From Thermoactinomyces mirandus (GTDB lineage: Bacteria > Bacillota > Bacilli > Thermoactinomycetales > Thermoactinomycetaceae), in assembly GCF_013868055.1 (NCBI RefSeq), contig NZ_JACEOL010000003.1:18976-82975 (forward strand): DNA of 64,000 nucleotides, read 5' to 3'. Under the pieces are notes generated by a model. The model ran no database searches and was not told where the DNA came from. It saw only the letters and a list, made by a program, of their open reading frames with translations. Within the stretch, counting starts at the first letter, position 1, and every line of letters starts with the position of its first letter. A program made the position numbers and the translations under genes. Below are positions 43,868-53,759 of this stretch, one piece after another.

Positions 43868-46192
43868 TTAAATAAGAAAAAATTCTTCTTCTGTCAGCTT
43901 ATATCCGATAAGCATTGTGGTCATTCCACCACCAGAACGTGGTCGTTTCCGTTCTACACGGGCGATAGCTGTTAAGGCTTGTTTGAAGTTTCTTGCATTC
44001 TCCGAATAACATCCATTGGCACTGCACCACCGCTGATATCGGGCATACACTTCGGATGTCCGCACCTCACTGTTAGGACTTTCCTCCAAGGCATCCTCGA
44101 AAAATAATGCTATTTTATCGCTGTCACGCTTATAAGCCTCCGTTGCTGTCTTAACGGAATCAGGTAAAATTAAGCCTTCCTTTTTTAACAGCTGATAGCC
44201 TTCAATTAGCCAGTTGAGGATAGCACTCTGATTCTTCGCTTTGGCGAATTCACGTTTTAAGTTTTTATCCTGCTCACTTTCATCAAAGTGTCGTTCAAAA
44301 GGGATGATTACCACTCTGCCACTGGAAAACAGTGTCATATCCGTAATAACTGGTAGATAATTGGTATTGATGTACAGCTTAAACTTTGGCGAAAAGTCAA
44401 AAGAATTCTCATGTAGAAACCTTGCATTGATGGTGTCACCACCTGTCATGCTTTTTACTTGTGCAGCATTTAAGACAAGTCCTCTGCTAGGTTCTGAGAT
44501 ATTTACAAAGCGTACTCCTGCAAGCCGGGCAATATCTTCACTTGGACTTGAACTGTTATTGTTCTTTTTCAGACTGATAGTCTCTGGCCTTGCGGTACAG
44601 CCATAACTTCCCAATACCTTAAGAACGCTCTCACATAGCGTACCTTTACCATTTCGAGTTGTAGCACCATAGAGAACAAACAGGCATTCATACCGAGTGT
44701 CTCCGCTGATACTGTAGCCAAAGGCTTTTTGGAGGAATTTTGTCTTTTCCTCATCTCCGCTCATAATCTCATGAATAAATCTATCCCATCGCTCGCTTTT
44801 TGCTTCTGGATCATACTTAACACCAGATATCTTTGTGAGTTTGTCCTCACTGTTGTGGGGACGAAAATCCATGGATATTAAAAACAAGGTTCCATTGGCA
44901 CAATTGAGCATAAGCGGGTCTTGGTCAAATTCAGCCATTGATATGGGATATACGCTCTGCGCATCCTTAAGTACCGTTTCTCGGTATCTTCTTGACTGCC
45001 ACTTTCGGCAATAGTCAATGTATGCCTTTCTTTGATGTTCATCCTGAATAGTCAAAGCATAGGTTAGCAGTTGATTAGCCAATGATTTACACATTTCCAT
45101 CACTTTGAGATTACCGACATCAGGAATCCAAATACCATTCTCGTAGCAAAACCACATCTTCCTTTCGGGAACAAAGCGGGCTAAAGATTTATAATAATCA
45201 GCAAACAGCCTGCTTGCCCCAATATCCGTCCAAGGGTAGCGATCGTTACTCTCAGGCTTAAAGCCAGTAAGAGAACATTCACCAAAATCCTCTGTAGCTG
45301 ATGAACGCTTACCACCTGGTTTGTATATTTCAGTAGCATTTGCGATAGCTTTTTCTATGGTTATCATTCCATAAGTACTACCTGACTGTGGTCTATTCCA
45401 TTTATCTCGCATTAGGCCGCTCTGCCGGAAAAGTCTGTCCATCTGCCCAATATCCCTGCCACACCAAAATGCCAGCATACCGCAAAGTGCCAAATCAGCT
45501 TCACTGGCAGAAGCATAGCCAGATGTATCCCCTTGCCACAATGCTTTGAACCTTTCTCCGTTTGCCGATTTTAATGCCTTCTCAATAACAGACTTGTCAG
45601 ACAAATAGGATTGACTTTCTGTATCCAGTAGTTGCTTCACAGGGGTAGGACGTAGCATATACTTGTCTAGTATCATCTGTAGCTCATTCGATTTCTCCGG
45701 TATATCACCGTCTACAAATACATTGCCTGTTACGGTAACAAAGCGGTTTGTTGCTCCAGCTACATAGACCTCAACTCCCAGCTTTCTGTTGTTGATATAG
45801 TATTTTGTTTTGTCAAAGTTAAAGCCGGTGGCCTTAAAGAAAATATGCAAACCTTTCCCAGATGGACTGTGTTCCATATAGCAACCACTAAAAGCCTCTA
45901 CAACATTTTGGGCAATAGGCTTAAGCTTACCGCTGGTATCAAAGCAATAATCTAAGTCAATAACACATATGTCATTACCCACCAAAAATCCGATACCATC
46001 ATAATTACTTACAGCAGCTACCGCCGAACTAAAATCTTTAAAAGTGCCCTGTTTATCTGCTTTTGCCCTTTTTCCCGTAACTGGGTTATAGGGAACTTTG
46101 GTTTTTCTGCCACTTCGTTCTTCATATTTCCAACAGCAAAACTGTGGCTTATCTTTAAGCATCTGCGGCAAGTTTTCATATTGTGTATTCAG
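43868..46192 (-). CDS. Primase-helicase (primpol plus D5-type SF3 ATPase) of phage/plasmid type
   Basis: About 774 aa. The N-terminal primpol-like domain has FLVGNDICVIDLDYC (DxD-type metal site) and HSPSGKGLHIF. A linker and D5_N region follow, then the SF3 helicase core with Walker A GATTRNGKGT (about residue 500) and Walker B-like IARLAGVRFVNISEP. The C-terminus carries a winged-helix-like domain. The strong AGGAGG (46201-46206) is 8 nt from a CTG at 46192 (LNTQYENLPQML); a TTG at 46171 has no such site, so an unusual CTG start is likely. It replicates the element. Confidence 0.88.
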   Translation of the reverse strand: MNTQYENLPQMLKDKPQFCCWKYEERSGRKTKVPYNPVTGKRAKADKQGTFKDFSSAVAAVSNYDGIGFLVGNDICVIDLDYCFDTSGKLKPIAQNVVEAFSGCYMEHSPSGKGLHIFFKATGFNFDKTKYYINNRKLGVEVYVAGATNRFVTVTGNVFVDGDIPEKSNELQMILDKYMLRPTPVKQLLDTESQSYLSDKSVIEKALKSANGERFKALWQGDTSGYASASEADLALCGMLAFWCGRDIGQMDRLFRQSGLMRDKWNRPQSGSTYGMITIEKAIANATEIYKPGGKRSSATEDFGECSLTGFKPESNDRYPWTDIGASRLFADYYKSLARFVPERKMWFCYENGIWIPDVGNLKVMEMCKSLANQLLTYALTIQDEHQRKAYIDYCRKWQSRRYRETVLKDAQSVYPISMAEFDQDPLMLNCANGTLFLISMDFRPHNSEDKLTKISGVKYDPEAKSERWDRFIHEIMSGDEEKTKFLQKAFGYSISGDTRYECLFVLYGATTRNGKGTLCESVLKVLGSYGCTARPETISLKKNNNSSSPSEDIARLAGVRFVNISEPSRGLVLNAAQVKSMTGGDTINARFLHENSFDFSPKFKLYINTNYLPVITDMTLFSSGRVVIIPFERHFDESEQDKNLKREFAKAKNQSAILNWLIEGYQLLKKEGLILPDSVKTATEAYKRDSDKIALFFEDALEESPNSEVRTSEVYARYQRWCSANGCYSENARNFKQALTAIARVERKRPRSGGGMTTMLIGYKLTEEEFFLI

Positions 46193-46206
46193 TTATTTCA
46201 CCTCCT

Positions 46207-46803
46207 TGCCTGTTAAAAATGAGCCGAAATGCTACGGTTCCAGAGGGTTTGCCTTGTTTGACACAACCTCGTTATCTTTCAAGGAATACGCTCGAAATCT
46301 TGTCATGGCATATTCACCTTGAAGTATCTCTTGCATTTCGGGGTATTCAGTTGTCAAGGAGCAATGAGAGAAAAACTATACTTTCGTTGGGGGATTATTT
46401 TTCCTCTCACCTTATAGCCTTGGTAGATCACATTAGTTGAGGATTTTCTAAAAATATTTTTCTTCCTCATCTATAAGCGAAGAATTCTATTGATTCGAAC
46501 CCCTAAAAATACAAAAACAGCCTGTCTATTTTCCAAAAAAGACGGCTGTAATGCTTATGCTTTTGCTCAAATTTGAGCTAAAGCGATATTTAGTTTAAGA
46601 AGGCTGAATGCTGTAGTTTTGGATTTTTCAATTAGACTTTCCGACTTTTTTGTCTAAAAGTCTTGATTTGAACCCCTTTGATTAAATGCGTAAATAGAAG
46701 ATTATGATTGAAACAGATGAAAAATAATGTGAAATTAAAAATTTATACTGTTTATAGCGTGTTTCTGTGATATAATTATTTATATTTGTGGGAGGTGCAA
46801 AAA
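46207..46803. other. Divergent control region between primase and XRE regulator
   Basis: About 600 bp without a gene. ACAGCC-GTC and GAC-GGCTGT (46517-46549) form a terminator-like hairpin with a poly-A loop. GATTCGAACCCC (about 46494) and GATTTGAACCCC (about 46666) occur as two similar 12-mers 170 bp apart and may be remnants of a repeat. TATAAT (46772-46777) may be the promoter -10 for the HTH gene. Confidence 0.35.
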
Positions 46804-47043
46804 ATGGCAATACATTATAACAAACTATGGAAGCTGCTAATCGATAAGAATATGAAAAAGAAAGATTTGCAACGCCTTTCCGGTGTTAGCTCGGCAACTA
46901 TCACAAAGCTTGGCAGAAACGAAAATGTAAATACAGAAATACTTCAAAAAATATGCACAGCTTTAGAATGTGACATCTGTGATATTTTAGAGTTTGTACC
47001 TGATAAAATTGAGAAAGGCAAGGTGAATGATAACAATGATTAA
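46804..47043 (+). CDS. XRE-family HTH regulator
   Basis: 79 aa starting MAIHYNKLWKLLIDKNMKKK behind GGGAGGTG. HTH of the Cro/CI type: LQRLSGVSSATITKLGRNE, then EILQKICTALECDICDILEF. It overlaps the mod start by about 8-17 nt, so it is the first gene of the mod-res-nuclease operon and likely a controller protein that times methylase and nuclease expression. Confidence 0.88.
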   Translation: MAIHYNKLWKLLIDKNMKKKDLQRLSGVSSATITKLGRNENVNTEILQKICTALECDICDILEFVPDKIEKGKVNDNND

Positions 47044-48940
47044 GGATATTATGAATGCCAATGATAGTGCAACACCGAACAGTCGAGAAATGGCTGTATT
47101 AAAAGAAAATTTCCCCTCATGTTTTAAGGCAGATGGATCCTTTGATATTGAGCGGTTTAAGGAATTTTTAAGTGATAAGATTGTTGTAACGGGAGAGGGT
47201 TATGAACTTAAGTTTTTGGGTAAAAACTATGCCCGATTGCTGGCTTCAATTGATACTACAACAGTTGTTGTGCCAGACGAGGAACATAACTTAAAACCAG
47301 AAAATATGAACAGTGAAAATATCTACATAAGTGGCGACAACCTTGATGGATTAAAGCATCTCTTGAAGTCCTATTCACGCAAAGTCAAATTGATATATAT
47401 TGATCCGCCATATAATACGGGAACAGACGGATTTGTCTACAATGACAGCTTCAATTTTACTATAGAGGAATTATCTGAAAAGTTGAGTATAAGTGAAGAG
47501 CAGGCAAAACGTATTCTCGATCTAACAAAGCGTGGTTCAGCGTCTCATTCTGCATGGTTGATGTTTATGTATTCACGTCTTTTGCTTGCTAGGGATTTGC
47601 TATCCGATGATGGTTTAATCTTCATTTCTATTGATGACAACGAGAATCATAATCTTAAACTTTTATGTGATGATGTTTTTGGAGAAGATAATTTTCGAAA
47701 TCAAATCGCTATTCGTAGAGGAGCAAAATCTGTTCAAGCACAGTTTGAAACATGGGATAAACTTGGTCAAAGTGTTGAATACTTGCTATTTTATTCGAGA
47801 AATTCTAGTTATAGATTTCCTAAACAAATGAAACTACTTGATGATATGCGTCAAGGTTCTTGGAATAATCACTGGCGCGGAACTGACCGTCCAACGATGC
47901 GGTATCCTTTATTTGGAATCACACCAGAGAGTGGTCAGTGGCGTTGGGGCAAAGAGCGTAGTTATCTTGCCATCGAAAATTATAAAAAGATGTTAAATGA
48001 TATAGGTGTTGATGAAAAGTCAATCACACAAGAGCAAATTGATGAATGGTATTCAAATCAAGATGATGACTGTGATCTTCTTCGGCTATCCGATTCCGGT
48101 AAACCTGAACACTATATACCACCGACAGATTCAACGCTGTTAAATACTTCTTGGATGGATTTATTGGTTGGAAGCTCATCCGAAATAAAAAGATTGTTTG
48201 GGAAAACTGTTTTTGACACAGCAAAACTGACTGCGATGTTACAGAGGGTTATTGCTTTCGCAGATAATGATGCAATTATTCTGGATTTCTTTTCCGGGTC
48301 TGCCTCTACCGCACATGCCGTTATGGCACTTAATGCAGAGGATGGAGGAACACGTAAATATATCATGGTGCAGATACCAGAGAAAGTTAAAGAAGGCAGC
48401 ATAGCTGATAAGTGTGGTTATTCTACTATTGACCAAATCGGAATGGATCGTATTAAGCAAGCTGCAAAAGCAATAAAAACTGATTATCCAGATACAACAG
48501 CGGATCTTGGCTTTAAGCATTATACACTTGTCGAGCCAGCTAGCGATACTCTAGACAAGATTGAAAAGTTTGACCCTACTGAAAATAAATTATTTGCTGA
48601 CAAAGACATTCTTAGTGATTTTGGAAAACCTACCGTCCTTGCAACGTGGCTTGTTAGAGATGGATATGGACTTACAGCAGATGCTGAGGAGTTAAATTTT
48701 GCTGGATACAATGGCTATTATATAGGAAAACATCTTTACCTAATTGACCCGGAATTGTCTAATAAGGCGATTGAAGCCATTGTAGTAAAATATGAAACTG
48801 ACGGCAGCTTTAATCCTGAGAACGTGGTGTTATTCGGTTATAGTTTTACATGGACGGAAATGGAAGCTTTAAAAATTAATTTGAAACGGTTGAAGGATAC
48901 AGAGAAAAACTTGCGTATCAACTTCGATATCCGTTATTGA
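47036..48940 (+). CDS. mod: Type III restriction-modification methyltransferase (Mod)
   Basis: 634 aa. The beta-class order of motifs is seen: DPPYNTGTDGFVYNDSF (motif IV, about residues 122-138) before ILDFFSGSASTAHAVM (motif I, AdoMet binding, about 415). A target-recognition region lies between (about 200-380). N6-adenine methylation is expected from DPPY. The ATG at 47036 is better spaced from AAGGTG than 47027. Its stop overlaps a possible upstream start of res. No simple-sequence tract that would suggest phase variation was seen. Confidence 0.92.
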   Translation: MIKDIMNANDSATPNSREMAVLKENFPSCFKADGSFDIERFKEFLSDKIVVTGEGYELKFLGKNYARLLASIDTTTVVVPDEEHNLKPENMNSENIYISGDNLDGLKHLLKSYSRKVKLIYIDPPYNTGTDGFVYNDSFNFTIEELSEKLSISEEQAKRILDLTKRGSASHSAWLMFMYSRLLLARDLLSDDGLIFISIDDNENHNLKLLCDDVFGEDNFRNQIAIRRGAKSVQAQFETWDKLGQSVEYLLFYSRNSSYRFPKQMKLLDDMRQGSWNNHWRGTDRPTMRYPLFGITPESGQWRWGKERSYLAIENYKKMLNDIGVDEKSITQEQIDEWYSNQDDDCDLLRLSDSGKPEHYIPPTDSTLLNTSWMDLLVGSSSEIKRLFGKTVFDTAKLTAMLQRVIAFADNDAIILDFFSGSASTAHAVMALNAEDGGTRKYIMVQIPEKVKEGSIADKCGYSTIDQIGMDRIKQAAKAIKTDYPDTTADLGFKHYTLVEPASDTLDKIEKFDPTENKLFADKDILSDFGKPTVLATWLVRDGYGLTADAEELNFAGYNGYYIGKHLYLIDPELSNKAIEAIVVKYETDGSFNPENVVLFGYSFTWTEMEALKINLKRLKDTEKNLRINFDIRY

Positions 48941-48954
48941 TTGGAGGGTATGTT

Positions 48955-51915
48955 ATGGAACTTATCCTACAACGAGGATTACCACACCAACAAAAAGCTG
49001 TAGATGCAATAAGTGCTGCTTTGAATGGGGTACAGATAACTTCTCCTGTACAATTTTATGAAAATCCAAGCATTTCTCTTTCTGATCCTAAACTAGCTGC
49101 AAATATTAGAGAAATTCAAAAAAATATACCTTCAGAATATCGAAGCAGTATGCCTATTAATGACTGCTTGAATATTGATATTAAAATGGAAACCGGTACA
49201 GGAAAGACTTACGTTTATACTCATACTATATATGAGCTTCATAAACGTTACGGACTTAATAAGTTTATTATCGCTGTGCCTTCACTTGCGATTAAAGCGG
49301 GAACAGCGCAGTTTTTGCGTGATGAATATGTAAAGCGACATTTTTCCGATGTTTGTGGCTATGGTACAGAAATTGAGGTTGGAGTACTAGAAGCGCCAAA
49401 AAACAAGAAAAAGGGTCGCTCCTATTTCCCGAGTGTTGTGAGCGACTTTGTAAAAGGTTCTTGCCAGAACACGAAGAAGATTTATGTATTATTAGTTAAT
49501 ATGCAATTACTTGTTGTCCGATCAAATGGTATGCTTAGCCGTGACGACTATGATTATGGAGTAGAAGGTTTTTATAGACCACTTGATGCTATTCGTGCAA
49601 CAAACCCTGTTGTTATTATTGATGAGCCACATAGATTTTCTCGTGACCAGAAGGCATTTAAGGTTATCGTTGATGAAATAAAACCACAGTGTATTATACG
49701 CTTTGGTGCTACCTTCCCTGAAACTACAAGTGGACGTGGAAAAAACAAAATAACCGTAAAAGACTACCAAAACCTGCTCTATGATTTAAATGCCTGTGAA
49801 TCTTTTAATCAAAATTTGATAAAGGGAGTAACGAAGGAGCATTTTGAACCGGTATCCAAGCGTGAAGAAAAGGTGAAAATCACTTCCATCACAAGCAAGG
49901 ATTCTGTTACCTTTCAGTATAAAAAGCGTGATGAATCGACTAAAACATTTACTCTTAAAACTGGAGATTCACTATCTATCATTAATGAAGCTTTCGAGGG
50001 AATTACGGTTCATGCTATTGGCAAATCAACAGTTGAGTTTTCTAATGGTATTCAAAAGTCAACTGGTGAGGAATTGGATGTGGATATCTATATGACCTCT
50101 TATCAAGAGCAGATGATGCGTCTTGCCCTTGAGCGTCATTTTGAAACAGAAAAAATAAACTTCTGTGGTCGCAATTTCAAGATCAAGACATTGGCATTAT
50201 TTTTTATCGATGATATATCATCATATCGACCAAACGAGGAAGGTAAAACCCCTTATCTATTACAAGCTTTTGAGAAATTGCTTAAGGAACGGATAGAATC
50301 GGTGCTATCTACCCTCAGTGAGCATGATACTGAATATCGGGCATATTTGGAAGCAAGTCTTGCAGATATTTCTGCTTGCCATGCAGGCTATTTTTCACAG
50401 GACAATAGCGATTCGGATGAAGATATAGCAAAAGAAGTAGAAACTATCCTTCATGGAAAAAAACACCTTCTCTCTTTCAAGAATAAAGACGGTAGCTATA
50501 ACACTTTACGTTTTCTATTTTCAAAATGGACACTTAAAGAGGGCTGGGATAACCCTAATGTATTTACGATAGCTAAACTTCGTTCTAGTGGAAGTGAAAA
50601 CAGTAAACTGCAAGAGGTTGGACGAGGTTTACGACTGCCTGTAGATGAGAATGGTAATCGAATCTCCAATGAAGAATTCCAGCTTAATTATATTGTCGAC
50701 TTCACAGAGGCAGACTTTGCTAAACGATTAATAGACCAAATAAACGGAGAAATTCCACAAGCTTCTTCTATTAGCGAAGAAAGATTGGAACAAGTGGCCA
50801 AGAAGCTTGGCATGACTTCAGATGAACTTTTTGATGCACTATATGATAAACATTACATAGACAGGCGATTAAATATAAAACCCGATACAAGGGACGCTTT
50901 CTTTGCAGAATACCCGGACTTTGCTACAGGATTGTCTTCAGGTAAGGTAAAAGACCGAAATGTAGCAAAACCAAGACCTGTAAAAATCCGCAAAGCTGTT
51001 TACAGTGAAATACGCGAATTATGGGAAGCAATCAATCAACGATACCTACTTTTCTATGATGATGATCTGGATGCTGATATGGCTAAAGTTGTTTTATCTT
51101 TGCTGGAAAAACCCGGTGTTTTTACAGACGTTGTCATGACTAGCTCCAGAGATATCGTTAAGAGCAATGGCTCACAGATGATGATTGTTTCAGATACAGG
51201 CGCCCAATATATAGTATCCAAACCTATTCCCTACAATGAATTTCTTAAGAGGATCACAAATGCTACAAACATTCCAATTAAAGTATTGCATGAGGCATTG
51301 TGTGAGTATGTTAAGAGGAATGGAACTATAAATCCAGAACGTATTAATGGAAATTCTGTCAGCATGTTTATCCAACAATTTCATGACTGGAGAAGCAATA
51401 ATTTGCAAGGTCGATTCCATTATGCAAAAAGCAATACGCCTGTTGGTGCAACAGCACTTACCTATTCAGACGGTTCTCCACGTGAAGATATTGCACAGGG
51501 ACGTATCGGCACAAAGATAGCTCCAGGAACACCAAGCGAGAAGTATTTATATGATGCTTTCGCTTATGACTCACCGTTGGAACAAAAGAATATTATGTCG
51601 GACATCGAAGAAGTCATTGTATATGGAAAAATTCCACGTAGCAGCATTGCCATACCGACTATTACTGGTGGAATGTACAGTCCAGACTTCATGTATGTTG
51701 TAAGAAGGACTTCCGGTGAGAAAGAGCTTAACATTGTAGTCGAAACAAAAGACGTAGAAAATAAATCCGACTTACGTGGTACAGAAAAAGCAAAAATTGA
51801 TTGTGCTCGTGTTTTCTTTGATATGCTCTCGAAAGATGGATACACTGTTTATTTCCGTGATCAGTTAAACAACAAACAGATGGCTCAGATTATTAAGGAA
51901 GTATTGGCAGAGTGA
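48955..51915 (+). CDS. res: Type III restriction enzyme helicase-nuclease (Res)
   Basis: 986 aa starting MELILQRGLPHQQKAVDAIS behind GGAGGG. SF2 helicase motifs: METGTGKTYVYTHTIYELHK (Walker A, about 78), VVIIDEPHRFSRD (DEPH, about 222), GATFPETTSGRG, and EVGRGLRLPV (motif VI). The C-terminal nuclease shows SPDFMYVVRR and NIVVETKD (PD...ExK) at about 905-931. With Mod it forms the Mod2Res complex that translocates on DNA and cuts between head-to-head sites. Confidence 0.94.
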   Translation: MELILQRGLPHQQKAVDAISAALNGVQITSPVQFYENPSISLSDPKLAANIREIQKNIPSEYRSSMPINDCLNIDIKMETGTGKTYVYTHTIYELHKRYGLNKFIIAVPSLAIKAGTAQFLRDEYVKRHFSDVCGYGTEIEVGVLEAPKNKKKGRSYFPSVVSDFVKGSCQNTKKIYVLLVNMQLLVVRSNGMLSRDDYDYGVEGFYRPLDAIRATNPVVIIDEPHRFSRDQKAFKVIVDEIKPQCIIRFGATFPETTSGRGKNKITVKDYQNLLYDLNACESFNQNLIKGVTKEHFEPVSKREEKVKITSITSKDSVTFQYKKRDESTKTFTLKTGDSLSIINEAFEGITVHAIGKSTVEFSNGIQKSTGEELDVDIYMTSYQEQMMRLALERHFETEKINFCGRNFKIKTLALFFIDDISSYRPNEEGKTPYLLQAFEKLLKERIESVLSTLSEHDTEYRAYLEASLADISACHAGYFSQDNSDSDEDIAKEVETILHGKKHLLSFKNKDGSYNTLRFLFSKWTLKEGWDNPNVFTIAKLRSSGSENSKLQEVGRGLRLPVDENGNRISNEEFQLNYIVDFTEADFAKRLIDQINGEIPQASSISEERLEQVAKKLGMTSDELFDALYDKHYIDRRLNIKPDTRDAFFAEYPDFATGLSSGKVKDRNVAKPRPVKIRKAVYSEIRELWEAINQRYLLFYDDDLDADMAKVVLSLLEKPGVFTDVVMTSSRDIVKSNGSQMMIVSDTGAQYIVSKPIPYNEFLKRITNATNIPIKVLHEALCEYVKRNGTINPERINGNSVSMFIQQFHDWRSNNLQGRFHYAKSNTPVGATALTYSDGSPREDIAQGRIGTKIAPGTPSEKYLYDAFAYDSPLEQKNIMSDIEEVIVYGKIPRSSIAIPTITGGMYSPDFMYVVRRTSGEKELNIVVETKDVENKSDLRGTEKAKIDCARVFFDMLSKDGYTVYFRDQLNNKQMAQIIKEVLAE

Positions 51916-51937
51916 TTTAATTTAGGGGGATGAAAGG

Positions 51938-53557
51938 TTGAGGTTAGAAGCATTTTTAATTAAACATTATCGGTCGATAGAAAGAGTGGCTCTTAAAATT
52001 CCTCCAAATAAGCCTCTTGTTCTATTCGGACCGAATAACGCAGGAAAATCTAATATATTATCAGCTATAAATAGATTACTTGGTGAAAGATATCCAACTT
52101 ATATCGAGATGTTGGAAAGTGATTATTTTAAACGTAATCAAAATGAATATCCTACCGCACATATTACCGCTAAATTCACTGAGCCTTTATATTATGATAA
52201 TAGAGGAAATGGATATGACGTTATAGCTGTAAGTTATGGCTATAATGGACAGGCTAATAATAATCTTTTGCACGATGGCAGTGGAAATAAAATATATCCC
52301 ACAAACGAACAACGTTCTGCCTGTCAGTCCTACTTGATTGATGCTGAAAGAAATATCCAGAGTGCTTTTAATTATAGTAGTAGCTACTCTCTGTTAAGCA
52401 AGTTTTCAAAGAAGATACATGAAGCCTTAAGTACAGAGCATAAAGATGAATTATCACAAGCCTTTAATCAAATTACAGCATCCTTTGAACAGACTGATGA
52501 ATTCTCTGGTTTTTTTAATCGATTTTCTGAAGCTCTAAAGGGGGCAGTAAAAGGGTTTGTTCACTCGTTGGCTGTGGATTTTTCAGCCTATGATCCAAAC
52601 AATTATGCAAAGTCACTTCGGATCTATGCAAAAGAGGGAGATAATATTCGTGGATTTGAAGAATTCGGCACTGGTGAACAGCAAGTCTTGTTAATGGCTT
52701 TTGTTAAAGCATATATGGAAGTATTCACAGGTGAAAATTTTGTGTTGATTATTGAAGAACCAGAAGCCCATCTCCATCCCTTAGCTCAAAGATGGTTAAA
52801 GGAATATGTTGTAGATATGTGTTCATGTGGTATTCAAGTAATCATTTCAACACATTCCGCAGAGTTCATAGATGCAGAATACTTAGACGGACTTGTTCGA
52901 GTACATAAAGAGGGTGGAGTTACTAAAGCAATACAACTATCCGCTCAGCAACTTTGCGATTTTTGTATAGGGTCAGGTGTTCCAGAGAATTGTGTGTCAC
53001 CAGAAAATATAGTTGATTTTTACTCGACAAAACTATTTTCAGACCAGTTAAAAGGAATGTTTGCTGAAACAATCATTTTAGTAGAGGGAGCTACTGAATA
53101 TTTTGCTCTGCCAGTGTATTTAAAACGTAGTGGGTATTCTTTAGCTGAACATGGAACCGAAATTGTTAATTGTCGCGGTAAGGATGCAATCCCCTTGTAC
53201 TGGAGGTTATTTAAAGCATACGGTTACAATTGTTATGCTATATTTGATTGTGACAGGAATGCATCAAAAACTAGGGATGTGTTTAATGGCATCTTTTGCG
53301 AAGAAGAATGGGATACAGAAACTGAAAATTGTATTGTTAGAGCCGATTATGCATACTTCGGTAAAGACTTTGAATCCTATTTGCGTACAGCAATAGAGGA
53401 TTATACTTCAATGGAACAAACTATTTCTGAAAAATATCATATTTCTTCAAAGCCAGGAAAAGCTAAAGCTATTGCACAACATATAGAGGAAATTCCTCAT
53501 TTTATTAAGGATATCGCAGATAAACTATTAATTATAGAACTATTGGGACAAAGTTAG
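51938..53557 (+). CDS. OLD-family ATP-dependent nuclease
   Basis: 539 aa, TTG start behind GGGGGATGAAAGG. N-terminal ABC-type ATPase with Walker A GPNNAGKSN (31-39), EFGTGEQQVLLM as the signature-like region and VLIIEEPEAHLHP as Walker B plus D-loop, then STHSAEFID. A C-terminal TOPRIM domain starts ETIILVEGATEYFALP (about 380) and has IFDCDRN. OLD nucleases nick or cut DNA and are phage-defence effectors. It lies 22 nt after res in the same operon. The UvrD-like GajB partner of Gabija is absent, so the partner is presumably the R-M system or none. Confidence 0.9.
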   Translation: MRLEAFLIKHYRSIERVALKIPPNKPLVLFGPNNAGKSNILSAINRLLGERYPTYIEMLESDYFKRNQNEYPTAHITAKFTEPLYYDNRGNGYDVIAVSYGYNGQANNNLLHDGSGNKIYPTNEQRSACQSYLIDAERNIQSAFNYSSSYSLLSKFSKKIHEALSTEHKDELSQAFNQITASFEQTDEFSGFFNRFSEALKGAVKGFVHSLAVDFSAYDPNNYAKSLRIYAKEGDNIRGFEEFGTGEQQVLLMAFVKAYMEVFTGENFVLIIEEPEAHLHPLAQRWLKEYVVDMCSCGIQVIISTHSAEFIDAEYLDGLVRVHKEGGVTKAIQLSAQQLCDFCIGSGVPENCVSPENIVDFYSTKLFSDQLKGMFAETIILVEGATEYFALPVYLKRSGYSLAEHGTEIVNCRGKDAIPLYWRLFKAYGYNCYAIFDCDRNASKTRDVFNGIFCEEEWDTETENCIVRADYAYFGKDFESYLRTAIEDYTSMEQTISEKYHISSKPGKAKAIAQHIEEIPHFIKDIADKLLIIELLGQS

Positions 53558-53566
53558 CTGAATGTT

Positions 53567-53610
53567 AAAAAGACCACACAGGAGTATAAAACTCTTATGT
53601 GGTCTTTTTT
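53567..53610 (+). terminator. Terminator of the XRE-mod-res-nuclease operon
   Basis: AAAAAGACCACA pairs with TGTGGTCTTTTTT around a loop of about 20 nt that has an inner AGGAGT/ACTCTT stem. Confidence 0.9.
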
Positions 53611-53759
53611 GCCCCGCTTGAAGCTGTTCATTCAAGTTTTTCTTCAATCCCTATGTGAGGACAGCTTTGCGGGCTTTTTTATATGGAGACAGGATTCGAC
53701 CTGCGGCCACTTCGTATATACAGCTGAATTCTCTTTACGGCTTTTTCAACTGCTAACGC

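Noticed and set aside
46490..46680. Two tRNA-3'-end-like 12-mers (GATTCGAACCCC and GATTTGAACCCC) as possible att sites
   Set aside because: They lie inside the element, not at its ends, and do not match the flanks; the TAGGGATT ends explain the boundaries better.
51938..53557. Gabija system
   Set aside because: The OLD-type nuclease resembles GajA in layout, but no UvrD-like GajB gene is adjacent.
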